From contig NZ_JACYTQ010000004.1 in NCBI RefSeq assembly GCF_014841125.1, positions 62,001-126,000 on the forward strand: DNA of 64,000 nt, given 5' to 3'. The position numbers were made by a program, and so were the translations under genes. This DNA comes from Echinicola arenosa. GTDB lineage: Bacteria > Bacteroidota > Bacteroidia > Cytophagales > Cyclobacteriaceae. This document shows, in pieces, positions 25,957 through 34,964 of the stretch; position 1 is the stretch's first letter; every line of letters begins with the position of its first letter. The notes under the pieces are model-generated. The model worked only from the letters and a program-made list of their open reading frames with translations, ran no database searches and was not told where the DNA came from.

Positions 25957-27660
25957 ATGGATATTTTAACCTGGACTTATATTTTGGTTGGGCTTTCATT
26001 TGCCCTTTATATTGGTATTGCAATTTGGAGCCGGGCTGGTTCCACCAAAGAATTTTATGTAGCGGGAGGAGGAGTGTCTCCCTTAGCCAATGGTATGGCG
26101 ACTGCTGCCGATTGGATGTCCGCTGCTTCTTTTATCTCTATGGCAGGATTGATTTCCTTTGCAGGATACGATGGATCCGTATATTTAATGGGCTGGACTG
26201 GAGGTTATGTTTTGTTGGCCTTGCTATTAGCTCCTTATCTGAGAAAGTTTGGGAAATTTACCGTGCCTGACTTTGTGGGTGATCGGTACTATTCCAATAA
26301 AGCCCGAGTGGTTGCCGTGATCTGTGCTTTGTTTATTTCATTTACCTATGTAGCTGGTCAAATGCGGGGAGTGGGGATTGTTTTTTCTCGATACTTGGAA
26401 GTTGACATCAATACTGGGGTGATCATAGGGATGTGTATAGTGTTTTTCTATGCAGTTTTGGGAGGTATGAAAGGGATTACCTATACGCAGGTTGCGCAAT
26501 ATTGCGTGTTGATTTTTGCCTTTATGGTTCCTGCTATTTTTGTTTCCATGCAACTGACTGGCAATCCTTTTCCACAACTAGGCTTGGGAGGTACTGTGGA
26601 AGATGGTACTTATTTGCTGGATAAACTGGACGGTGTATTGACAGAGTTGGGCTTCACCGCTTATACCAGTGGCCAAAAGCCCATGATTGATATGTTTGCG
26701 ATTACTTTGGCTTTGATGGTGGGGACGGCTGGATTACCTCATGTGATTGTTCGTTTCTTTACGGTTCCAAGAGTAAAAGATGCCCGGCTATCTGCTGGTT
26801 TTGCCTTGGTATTTATTGCGATTTTGTACACCACAGCACCGGCAGTAGCTGCTTTTGGCATTTACAATGCCATAGATTCTGTCGCTGAGAAGCCTGTTGA
26901 TGACTTGCCAAAATGGGTGGAGAACTGGAAACAAACGGAGCTGATTAAAATTGATGACAAAAATGGAGATGGTGTGGTGCAATACGTGGCAGATCCTGAA
27001 ATCAATGAACTGGATATTGACAAAGACATCATGGTGCTGGCCAATCCAGAGATTGCGGAATTGCCCAACTGGGTAGTGGGCTTGGTGGCTGCCGGAGGAA
27101 TGGCAGCAGCCCTTTCCACGGCTGCTGGGTTGCTTTTGGTGATTTCTACTTCTGTGTCAAGGGATTTGGTGAAAAACTTCAACCCTGGCATTTCTGACAA
27201 AAAAGAATTGATGATTGCTCGGGGAGCGGCCGCTGTAGCGGTGGTTGTAGCAGGTTATTTTGGAGTAAATCCCCCTGGCTTTGTGGCACAGGTGGTAGCT
27301 TTTGCTTTTGGCTTGGCAGCGGCGTCTTTTTTTCCGGTGATCATTATGGGGATCTTCTCCAAACGGATGAACAAAGAGGGGGCAATCGCCGGTATGCTGA
27401 CTGGCTTGGTTTTTACCCTGTCCTATATTGTTTATTTCAAATTCGGTACAGAGCTTTTTGGTGTGGCACCGGAGAGTTTAGCTGCAGAGAATTGGTTGTT
27501 TGGGATTTCTCCGGAAGGAATAGGTTCATTTGGGATGTTGTTGAACTTTATAGTGAGTTTTGCGGTGTCTTTGTTTACCCCACCACCACCAGCTGAAGTG
27601 CAGGAAATGGTGGAAGAAATCAGAATTCCTCGGGGAGCTGGAGCTGCACAGGATCATTGA
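25957..27660 (+). CDS. Sodium:solute symporter, VC_2705 subfamily (acetate/monocarboxylate type)
   Basis: The 567-residue SSS-fold transporter has about 13 membrane helices. Conserved pieces are 'EFYVAGGGVSPLANGMATAADWMSAASFISMAG' near the first helices (SSS signature), 'AFTLA..GTAGLPHVIVRFFTVP', and 'GMAAALSTAAGLLLVISTSVSRDL' around the Na2 site. Its placement directly before acetyl-CoA synthetase suggests acetate or a short monocarboxylate as substrate. A hydrophilic loop (about residues 310-365) contains D-K-N-G-D-G, a calcium-loop-like sequence. Co-transcribed with the DUF4212 gene. Confidence 0.9.
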   Translation: MDILTWTYILVGLSFALYIGIAIWSRAGSTKEFYVAGGGVSPLANGMATAADWMSAASFISMAGLISFAGYDGSVYLMGWTGGYVLLALLLAPYLRKFGKFTVPDFVGDRYYSNKARVVAVICALFISFTYVAGQMRGVGIVFSRYLEVDINTGVIIGMCIVFFYAVLGGMKGITYTQVAQYCVLIFAFMVPAIFVSMQLTGNPFPQLGLGGTVEDGTYLLDKLDGVLTELGFTAYTSGQKPMIDMFAITLALMVGTAGLPHVIVRFFTVPRVKDARLSAGFALVFIAILYTTAPAVAAFGIYNAIDSVAEKPVDDLPKWVENWKQTELIKIDDKNGDGVVQYVADPEINELDIDKDIMVLANPEIAELPNWVVGLVAAGGMAAALSTAAGLLLVISTSVSRDLVKNFNPGISDKKELMIARGAAAVAVVVAGYFGVNPPGFVAQVVAFAFGLAAASFFPVIIMGIFSKRMNKEGAIAGMLTGLVFTLSYIVYFKFGTELFGVAPESLAAENWLFGISPEGIGSFGMLLNFIVSFAVSLFTPPPPAEVQEMVEEIRIPRGAGAAQDH

Positions 27661-27931
27661 TGGATTAAATCGCCTAATGTCTTGTTTCTAGGTTGAGACT
27701 AAAAATTATTTATTCCAATCTTCAATTTCTTGATGATACTTAATTGATAAAATATAGAAAAAATCAATTAATTGATTAGATTTAAGACCTCGTAAAAATT
27801 AAAAAGCTACAGCGTCTTTCTAAAAATATTTTCCTAACTATAAGATAGTTGTTTGAAATAATTGATTTGCTTAGGCGTTTTAGTTAGAGGCAAAATAAAT
27901 TAATAATACAACCTAAAATTATAATTGCACC

Positions 27932-29830
27932 ATGAGTGATAGAATCCACACCCTGAGTGGTTATTTTCATGAATATCAAAAAAGTGTCACCGAGCCAGAG
28001 CAATTTTGGGCGAGAGTTGCTGATTCATTTCACTGGAAGAAGAGATGGGACAAAGTGCTGGAGTGGGACTTTGAGGGTCCAGACGTGAAATGGTTCGTCA
28101 ATGGAAAACTGAATATCACCGAAAATATATTAGAGCGACATTTGTTCATAATGGGAGATCGTCCGGCAATCATTTGGGAACCCAATGATCCTGAAGAAGA
28201 AGGTCGTACCTTGACTTATAAACAACTTTATCATGCCGTTTGCCAATTCTCCAATGCTTTAAAATCAAAGGGAATCGGAAAAGGGGATAAGGTCATCATT
28301 TATATGCCTATGGTGCCTGAGGCAGCTGTAGCGATGTTGGCATGTGCTAGAATTGGCGCAGTACACTCGGTTGTTTTTGCTGGTTTTTCCAGTAATGCAC
28401 TTTCCGATAGAATTAATGATTGTGAAGCTAAAGCTGTCTTGACCTCTGATGGTAATTTCAGAGGGTCGAAGAAAATAGCAGTTAAAGCAGTGGTGGATGA
28501 GGCTTTGGAAAAAACCAGTACGGTAGAATCCGTCATTGTTTATCAGCGTACGAAGCAAGAGGTGACGATGAAGGAAGGCCGGGATTATTGGTGGCATGAT
28601 GTCATCGACGGACAGCCTGATACCAATGAGGCAGAGGTGATGGATAGTGAGGACATGCTCTTTATCCTTTATACTTCTGGTTCCACTGGTAAGCCAAAGG
28701 GCGTGGTACATACCACGGGTGGATACATGGTATACACGAAGTATTCATTCGAGAATGTCTTCCAATACTCTCCTGGAGATGTGTATTGGTGTACAGCAGA
28801 CATTGGCTGGATTACAGGCCACTCTTATATTGTTTATGGGCCACTATTGGCAGGAGCTACTTCCATCATGTTTGAGGGGGTGCCGACCTATCCTGATGCA
28901 GGAAGGTTTTGGGCAGTAGTGGACAAATATCAAGTCAATCAATTTTATACAGCTCCGACAGCCATCAGGGCTTTGGAAGCTCATGGTACAGGGCCTATTG
29001 AACCTTACAAATTGGATTCCCTAAAAGTGTTGGGATCAGTGGGTGAACCGATCAATGAAGAAGCATGGCACTGGTACCATACCCATATTGGGAAAAACCG
29101 TTGCCCAATCGTGGATACTTGGTGGCAGACTGAGACTGGAGGAATTATGGTTTCTCCATTGGCTGGGGTAACGCCTACTAAACCTGCTTATGCCACCTTG
29201 CCGCTTCCTGGTGTACAATTAGCCATTGTGGATCCAGAAGGTAAGGTGTTAAAAGGTAACTCTGTGGAAGGAAACCTTTGCATTAAATTCCCTTGGCCAG
29301 GTATGATCAGAACCACCTATGGTGATCATGAAAGATGTAAGCAGACCTATTTCTCCACTTACAAAGGCATGTATTTTACGGGTGATGGGGTGAAGCGGGA
29401 TCATGATGGATACTACAGAATTTTGGGTAGGGTTGATGATGTGATCAATGTATCCGGTCACAGAATGGGTACTGCTGAAGTAGAGAACGCTATTAATGAG
29501 CACCCAAAAGTCATTGAGTCTGCCGTAGTAGGTTATCCGCATGAGGTTAAAGGTCAGGGCATCTATGCTTATGTCATCTGTGACATGAAAAACAGAACTG
29601 AGGAAAACCTCAAAGGGGAAATCAAAGATACCATCAGTAAGATCATTGGCCCAATTGCTAAGCCTGATAAAATTCAAATTGTCCCAGGATTACCAAAGAC
29701 AAGGTCAGGTAAGATCATGAGAAGGATTCTGAGAAAAGTAGCCGAAGGTAGCATGGACAATATGGGAGACACTTCTACCCTTTTGGATCCAGGCGTGGTA
29801 GAAGAAATCATCAAGGGAAGAGTAGAGTAA
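27932..29830 (+). CDS. acs: Acetyl-CoA synthetase
   Basis: Activates acetate to acetyl-CoA through acetyl-AMP. The 632-residue protein shows 'ILYTSGSTGKPKGVVHTTGGYM', 'WCTADIGWITGHSYIVYGPL', 'DTWWQTETGGIM', 'YFTGDGVKRDHDGYYRILGRVDDVINVSGHR' and the C-terminal 'KTRSGKIMRRILRK', whose Lys is the classical acetylation-controlled catalytic residue. The upstream gap of ~270 bp is AT-rich, so it may have its own promoter. It is followed by a GAGGCTGTC hairpin repeat. Confidence 0.95.
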   Translation: MSDRIHTLSGYFHEYQKSVTEPEQFWARVADSFHWKKRWDKVLEWDFEGPDVKWFVNGKLNITENILERHLFIMGDRPAIIWEPNDPEEEGRTLTYKQLYHAVCQFSNALKSKGIGKGDKVIIYMPMVPEAAVAMLACARIGAVHSVVFAGFSSNALSDRINDCEAKAVLTSDGNFRGSKKIAVKAVVDEALEKTSTVESVIVYQRTKQEVTMKEGRDYWWHDVIDGQPDTNEAEVMDSEDMLFILYTSGSTGKPKGVVHTTGGYMVYTKYSFENVFQYSPGDVYWCTADIGWITGHSYIVYGPLLAGATSIMFEGVPTYPDAGRFWAVVDKYQVNQFYTAPTAIRALEAHGTGPIEPYKLDSLKVLGSVGEPINEEAWHWYHTHIGKNRCPIVDTWWQTETGGIMVSPLAGVTPTKPAYATLPLPGVQLAIVDPEGKVLKGNSVEGNLCIKFPWPGMIRTTYGDHERCKQTYFSTYKGMYFTGDGVKRDHDGYYRILGRVDDVINVSGHRMGTAEVENAINEHPKVIESAVVGYPHEVKGQGIYAYVICDMKNRTEENLKGEIKDTISKIIGPIAKPDKIQIVPGLPKTRSGKIMRRILRKVAEGSMDNMGDTSTLLDPGVVEEIIKGRVE

Positions 29831-29855
29831 GCTTCCTTAAAAAAATATGATTTAA

Positions 29856-29889
29856 GAGGCTGTCTCATAACTAGTGACAGCCTCTGTTT
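29856..29889 (+). terminator. Intrinsic terminator after acs
   Basis: Stem GAGGCTGTC / GACAGCCTC with an 11-base loop, followed by TGTTTT. It forms the left part of the larger inverted-repeat element. Confidence 0.6.
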
Positions 29890-29970
29890 TATTCGGGTCG
29901 GTATCTGAGCCAATTTTCATACAGCCAAATCTCAGGCTCTTGGATTGACTTTTGAGACAGCCTCTTTTTT
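29856..29970. repeat. GAGGCTGTCTCA inverted-repeat element with terminator hairpin
   Basis: Left end GAGGCTGTCTCA (29856-29867) is a perfect inverted match to TGAGACAGCCTC (29953-29964) at the right end, followed by T6. A third copy of the core, GACAGCCTC (29876-29884) followed by TGTTTT, pairs with the left end to form a 9-bp terminator hairpin after acs. The interior has no coding content. Confidence 0.7.
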
Positions 29971-30100
29971 ATGCTCAGAAGCTCATCATCCCGTTTCTGC
30001 AAAAGATGCTTTTACCTTTCCAAGCTTTTTGAGTAGATTGCCTATCTAATTGGCCACAAGGTGTACCCCATATCATGGAGTGTGCCCAAACCAAATAACC

Positions 30101-32047
30101 ATGCCAAATGTCATTGTCAATCGGGTAAAGGAATTTCTCCATCGATTTCCTCCTTTTAGCTTTCTTTCAGACCAATTGCTGGAAAGTGTCTCCAGAGAAG
30201 TGGAGTTGATGTATTTCTCCAAAGGAGAATATATCTTCAAAAAGGGTAACCCTGCCAGCCCTCATTTTTTTGTGCTCAAAGAGGGTTCAGTGTATTTGAC
30301 AGATGAGGATTCCGGGAAGATGGTTGTCAAGGATTACTGTGATGAAGGAGAGGTTTTTGGCGCATTGGCACTTTTGGGTCAACGTCCTTACGTCCTCAAT
30401 AGTTATGTGGCAGAAGATACCTTACTCTATGCGGTACCCGTGGCCGTCTTTGATAAAGTACTGAAGGAGAACAGTGAGGTGAGTTTATATTTTGCGGCGG
30501 GATTTGCTGCAGGGCAAGTGGTCGTCAGGACAGACCTTTCCCAATCGCAAAAAGCCAGAAAACTGCTTAGAGATGCCTCTTCAGATCATGGTTTGTCTCT
30601 TTTTATGGAAGAGGGAAAGCTAAACTTTCCTACTGAGGTGCTCAGTTGTCAATTGGGAGTTACTGTAGGGGATGCCGCCAAGTTGATGTATGAAAAGGGA
30701 GTAGGGTCCATTGCTATTTTAAACCAACGGGGATATCCTGTCGGTATTATTACAGACAAGGACTTGCGCAACAGGTTGGTGGCAGCTGGCTTGCCCTATA
30801 CCACGAAGGTAGAGGAAATCATGACCAGTCCAGTAATAACCCTGCATCATCAAAGTGATTTTCCTAGTATTTATCTGATGATGATCAAGCACCGCTTGCA
30901 CCACCTCATCTTGACTGAAGATGGGACAACTGATAGTAAGATTACAGGAATAGTTTCCGATCATGATGTGTTTTTATCTCATGGGAATAGTCCTGCTGTG
31001 TTGATCCATGCTTTGATGAATACTTGGAATGTCCAAGAAATGAGGGGAATTCGAGACAGAGCGGAATCTTTGCTAGGCTATTTTCTTGAAAATGAAGTGG
31101 CCATAGATTTTGTGGCCAGCATCATGTCAGAAATCAATGATGTGATCATCAAAAGAGCGATACTATTGGCCAAGAAAAAGCTGGACAAGGATTTCGAAGA
31201 AGAAAGCAAAGTTCCATTTTGCTTCTTGTCTTTGGGTAGTGAAGGGAGGCAAGAGCAGTTGTTGCGTACCGATTTGGACAATGCCATTGTTTTTCAAGAT
31301 GTACCAATAGACCAATTACCAAGGACGAAGTTATATTTTGAGACTTTGGCCCAAGAGGTGATTGAGACATTGATAGCTTGTGGATACCATCCCTGTCCAA
31401 GTGAAGTCATGGCCAATAACCCTGATTGGTGTCAACCCTTATCGGTATGGAAAAGCTATTTTCACGATTGGGTCAATTTGCCCCAAGAGGAAGCTTTGAT
31501 GAAAGCCACCATATTTTTTGATTTTAGACCTGTCCATGGTCATAAGCAACTTTCGGAGGAAATGACGGCTGCTATTTATCGGATGGTGGATCAAAAGCCC
31601 TCTTTCTTAAGTTTCTTAGCCAAGAATGCTTTGCTCAATCCCCCTCCTATGGGATTTTTTAAAAATTTCATTGTAGAAAAATCCGGAGAACACCAGGACC
31701 AGTTTGATATCAAGCTCCGTGCTATGATGCCATTGGCCGATGCGGCGAGAATTTTGGCTCTGAGCCATTCAGTCTCGAGGGTGAACAATACCTTTGAGCG
31801 TTTTGAGAAGCTGGCGGAATTGGAACCTCAAAATGCTTCCTTGTACCAAGAAGCTAGAAGTGCGTATGAGATATTTTTACGCTTGAGGGCTTTGGAAGGA
31901 ATAGCCTCAGGAACTTCGGGAAGGTACATCACTCCTCGTTCTTTGGGCAAGCTTCAGCGTCAATTGCTCAAAAATGCCTTCAGTCCTATACATAAGATAC
32001 AGGAATTATTGACAGTTCGATTTCAAACGGATTATATTCGAAGTTAG
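30101..32047 (+). CDS. cNMP-binding / CBS / DUF294 nucleotidyltransferase-like signalling protein
   Basis: The start at 30101 (MPNVIVNRVKEFL) is preferred because it begins at the conserved N-terminal helix; an ATG 17 codons upstream has no domain support. Domains in order over 648 residues: a cyclic-nucleotide-binding-like domain (about 10-135; 'FSKGEYIFKKGNPA', 'GEVFGALALLGQRPY'), a CBS pair (about 165-290), a DUF294 nucleotidyltransferase domain with 'SLGSEGRQEQLLRTDLDNA' (GS...D.D pattern), and a helical DUF294 C-terminal domain. It resembles GlnD/GlnE-type substrate-binding nucleotidyltransferases. Members are usually found beside the DUF4212/SSS/acs genes and a DEDDh exonuclease, so a role in sensing energy or acetate state is inferred. 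Confidence 0.88.
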   Translation: MPNVIVNRVKEFLHRFPPFSFLSDQLLESVSREVELMYFSKGEYIFKKGNPASPHFFVLKEGSVYLTDEDSGKMVVKDYCDEGEVFGALALLGQRPYVLNSYVAEDTLLYAVPVAVFDKVLKENSEVSLYFAAGFAAGQVVVRTDLSQSQKARKLLRDASSDHGLSLFMEEGKLNFPTEVLSCQLGVTVGDAAKLMYEKGVGSIAILNQRGYPVGIITDKDLRNRLVAAGLPYTTKVEEIMTSPVITLHHQSDFPSIYLMMIKHRLHHLILTEDGTTDSKITGIVSDHDVFLSHGNSPAVLIHALMNTWNVQEMRGIRDRAESLLGYFLENEVAIDFVASIMSEINDVIIKRAILLAKKKLDKDFEEESKVPFCFLSLGSEGRQEQLLRTDLDNAIVFQDVPIDQLPRTKLYFETLAQEVIETLIACGYHPCPSEVMANNPDWCQPLSVWKSYFHDWVNLPQEEALMKATIFFDFRPVHGHKQLSEEMTAAIYRMVDQKPSFLSFLAKNALLNPPPMGFFKNFIVEKSGEHQDQFDIKLRAMMPLADAARILALSHSVSRVNNTFERFEKLAELEPQNASLYQEARSAYEIFLRLRALEGIASGTSGRYITPRSLGKLQRQLLKNAFSPIHKIQELLTVRFQTDYIRS

Positions 32048-32722
32048 ATGACTTGGTGGGAAAGACTTTTTAAGCGGCCAATAAAGACCACAATGGTCAA
32101 ACGCTACGAGGAAAAATTTGAGCAAAAAATCTCAAAGAAACTACCGATCAGCGAACTGAATTTTGTGGTTTTGGATACGGAGACTACGGGTCTGGATATT
32201 AAGAAGGATCATATTTTAGCTTTTGGAGCCATAAAAATTATTGGTAATCGTATCAAAGTAGATACCGCAAGGGAGCATTTTCTAAAGTCTTCCAAAAAAA
32301 GTGCTTCCAGCATCAAAATCCATGAAATCATTCAACCTGCCAACGCCTTGCCTTTGCGGGAATTTGTTCGAAGTTTATTGCCCTACTTGGGAAATGATAT
32401 TTTGGTGGCTCATCATGCAGGGTTTGATTTGGCCATGCTTGAGAAGGCCACTCTTCCTTTTGGTTTAAGAAAAATATTAAATCCTGTAGTGGATACAGGG
32501 GACTTGGCGATAAGGCTTGAGCATGGCATTCGTTATGACCCTAGCCGAATTAATTTGAAGGATTACAGTTTGGATGCTTTATGTGATCGCTACAAGATTC
32601 CCATTCATGATCGCCACAATGCGGCAGGAGATGCATTCTTGACGGCCCAATTACTATTGAAGCTTCTAAAAGAAGCTGAAAAGAAAGGGATCAACACCTT
32701 TGGAGACTTAATGAGGTGGTGA
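32048..32722 (+). CDS. DEDDh 3'-5' exonuclease domain protein (DnaQ-like)
   Basis: The ATG directly follows the TAG stop of the DUF294 gene, so translation is coupled. The 224-residue product has exonuclease motif I 'VVLDTETTGLD', motif II 'LVAHHAGFDLAML' and motif III 'HNAAGDAFLTAQLL', giving the D-E-D-H-D catalytic set. It resembles the epsilon-subunit/RNase T family, but its constant pairing with DUF294 proteins suggests a signalling or RNA/DNA turnover function rather than replication proofreading. Confidence 0.88.
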   Translation: MTWWERLFKRPIKTTMVKRYEEKFEQKISKKLPISELNFVVLDTETTGLDIKKDHILAFGAIKIIGNRIKVDTAREHFLKSSKKSASSIKIHEIIQPANALPLREFVRSLLPYLGNDILVAHHAGFDLAMLEKATLPFGLRKILNPVVDTGDLAIRLEHGIRYDPSRINLKDYSLDALCDRYKIPIHDRHNAAGDAFLTAQLLLKLLKEAEKKGINTFGDLMRW

Positions 32723-32795
32723 AGTAAGGATCAAGACATTTTGAGTAAAGACAATGAAGAATTTTCAATTCTATTACAAATCAGTGGCCCAATAA

Positions 32796-34184
32796 TCAGT
32801 CCTTTAGTTTTACGTCCACCTCACCGGTAGACCTGAGGTAAAGTCTAATATCTTCTTCTGTCGTATAAATACCTTCTACATCTAGGGCAGGCCTTTTAAC
32901 ACGAAATGAAGCATAATCTGTCTCAATATAACCTTGCTGCTGCAGTTCTAAGCGAGCTTCCCTGATCATGTCACCAATGGGGTAGCTAGCATATTTTTTG
33001 ATTTCTTCCAAGACGGCACCTTGCTTCATCCAGCTGGCACTGCTGGCCAGTATGTTTTTAGTGTTCAGGTCAAAGTCAATTTCTTCAAAAACAATGGCTT
33101 CTCTCAAAGGGTCATAGGTAGGTTTGCCCACCAAATAAACATTTCCTGCAATGTTTTTCTTCCCATTTCGTGTGACCAAAAAGTCCACTTTTACCAATGC
33201 CTTTTCACCAAAACTCTGGGTTTGGAAGGATTTGGGTGTCAAGTCGGTTTTATTGTCCATTTTGAAGGTTTGGTTGGCCAACATTTCATTCAAGTATTTA
33301 TCCAAATCCTTGTAGGGAATAGATAATGGCAAGGTTATATCAATGAAATTTCGGCTATCATCATTATAATATAGATTGGGCAAGTTGCTTAAAGTAATGT
33401 CTGGTTCACTTCCAATTTGGGTAAAGACTTCTCCTTCTATGCCAATGATCAATTGGAGCTTTTGGTCCGTGGTAAACCTTTCTTTCACTTTTATCTTATG
33501 CGGAACGGTGTAAACATAAGCGTCAAAGCCATCTTGTTCAAACTTCACCGGACGCCCATAAGCTTCCCAAGTTTTTTGCATCATATCCTTAAAACTGATG
33601 CGGCTCAGGTTATTGCCGGTAAGTTGCTCGTCCAACATTTTTTCTACATGTTCTTTAAGCATCGGCCCAAGATCAACTTCATAGCCTAATAGATTGTATT
33701 TTAAGGATCTTCCCCAACTTTCGATATTGACATTAGAAATGCCAATGTCCCAATTTCTGCCGATTTCTGGAATAAAGCTGACTCTAGGTATAATGCCTTC
33801 ATCAAAAGGCACTGCAGTAGAAATCCGTTGCCCAAAGATTTTTTTTTCTATGTTGATTTTGCCTTGTAGCTTTAAAGGGAGCTCTATTTCCAATTTGTTT
33901 TGCCCAGCCGCGATCAAGGAGATATCGCCTGTTCTATTGACTTCAAGGTCAGCCAAAAGGCCATTTCCTATATTTAGCCCCTTTTCAGCATAAAGCATCT
34001 GAGCAAGCTCACTATTGAGGTTTTTCTCGATGTAGTCAAGAGGAATTTCTAATGGGATATTTACCTTGGAGATGGCATCGGGAAGGACTGTGGGCTCACC
34101 ATCATATTTTGGCTTTTCAGGGTTAATGCCTTTACAGGAAAAGATCAGCAACAATAGGCTGAGCACAAATAAGTTGGTCTTCAT
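32796..34184 (-). CDS. DUF4403 family lipoprotein
   Basis: A 462-residue protein with a lipoprotein signal peptide ending 'LIFSC' (Cys near residue 17). The long beta-rich body contains repeated 'L...I.I' strands and the DUF4403-type features 'IPLDYIEKNLNSEL', 'DLTPKSFQTQSFG' and 'VYLVGKPTYDP'. These proteins look like membrane-associated beta-sandwich or lipid-binding-like folds (TULIP-like by appearance), but the function is not established. It is convergent with the exonuclease gene and divergent from the ytxJ-like gene. Confidence 0.78.
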   Translation of the reverse strand: MKTNLFVLSLLLLIFSCKGINPEKPKYDGEPTVLPDAISKVNIPLEIPLDYIEKNLNSELAQMLYAEKGLNIGNGLLADLEVNRTGDISLIAAGQNKLEIELPLKLQGKINIEKKIFGQRISTAVPFDEGIIPRVSFIPEIGRNWDIGISNVNIESWGRSLKYNLLGYEVDLGPMLKEHVEKMLDEQLTGNNLSRISFKDMMQKTWEAYGRPVKFEQDGFDAYVYTVPHKIKVKERFTTDQKLQLIIGIEGEVFTQIGSEPDITLSNLPNLYYNDDSRNFIDITLPLSIPYKDLDKYLNEMLANQTFKMDNKTDLTPKSFQTQSFGEKALVKVDFLVTRNGKKNIAGNVYLVGKPTYDPLREAIVFEEIDFDLNTKNILASSASWMKQGAVLEEIKKYASYPIGDMIREARLELQQQGYIETDYASFRVKRPALDVEGIYTTEEDIRLYLRSTGEVDVKLKD

Positions 34185-34401
34185 AATTTACTTTTCAAGC
34201 TTACAAGATTAACAAATCCTTGGGAAAATGTGGAAATCTCAAGAGGGCTTTTACAATAATCATGCGTTAAATTTTATTAATAAGCTAGGATTGGGTTTGT
34301 GTGAGCTGTTTTTTGTCGATTTCCATTATCTTCGAACCAAATTAGCCCATTTTGGTGTTAAAGAGAGTTTAAAGTGAAAGATTAATCAAAGAGGAATTTA
34401 T

Positions 34402-34740
34402 ATGGCTTGGAAAGTAATTGATAAAGTAGAGCAACTCAGACATATTAAGGAAGAAAGCAAAGTGCAGCCAGTGTTGATCTTCAAACACTCTACCAGTTGC
34501 TCTATTAGTGGAATGGCCTGGAACCGCTTGCAAAGAAATTGGAAGGAAGATGACTTTAGTAAAGTCTCTCCCTATGTGTTGGACTTGTTGAGTTTCAGAG
34601 AGATTTCAAATGCCATCGCAGAGGAATTTGCTGTCGAACATGAGTCTCCACAGGTCATCTTGGTGAAAGATGGAATGGCTTATTATGATACCAGTCATAT
34701 GGGAATCAACTATCAGGAAATTATCGGTCAGTTGGGATAA
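34402..34740 (+). CDS. ytxJ: YtxJ-like bacillithiol-system redox protein
   Basis: A 112-residue thioredoxin-fold protein with a monothiol active site 'FKHSTSCSISGMAW' (single Cys in TSCSIS), 'ESPQVILVKDG' and 'YDTSHMGI', features of the YtxJ/DUF2847 family proposed to act as a bacilliredoxin-like protein on bacillithiolated substrates. The window also carries bshC, the last step of bacillithiol synthesis, which supports use of this thiol. Monocistronic: divergent gene upstream, terminator downstream. Confidence 0.85.
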   Translation: MAWKVIDKVEQLRHIKEESKVQPVLIFKHSTSCSISGMAWNRLQRNWKEDDFSKVSPYVLDLLSFREISNAIAEEFAVEHESPQVILVKDGMAYYDTSHMGINYQEIIGQLG

Positions 34741-34765
34741 ATCCAATTGAAATTTATCATGATGG

Positions 34766-34806
34766 AGGAGCTTTGGTCAAGGTATGGCGAATGCTCCTTT
34801 TTTTTG
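34766..34806 (+). terminator. Intrinsic terminator after the ytxJ-like gene
   Basis: Arms AGGAGC (34766-34771) and GCTCCT (34793-34798) with a long loop, followed by an uninterrupted T run to 34805. Confidence 0.55.
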
Positions 34807-34964
34807 TTATTAGAGGTAAAGGCTACCTGTAAAGATTTTTTGATTGATTTTTAAATCAATTTTTTACCATTTATCCTTAAAAACCTTCAGTAGAGCAAAA
34901 TAATGATCTTGCCATTAAACGTCTAATCGCTATTTCGGTCTAAAGAGCATCTAAAATTTGATGC

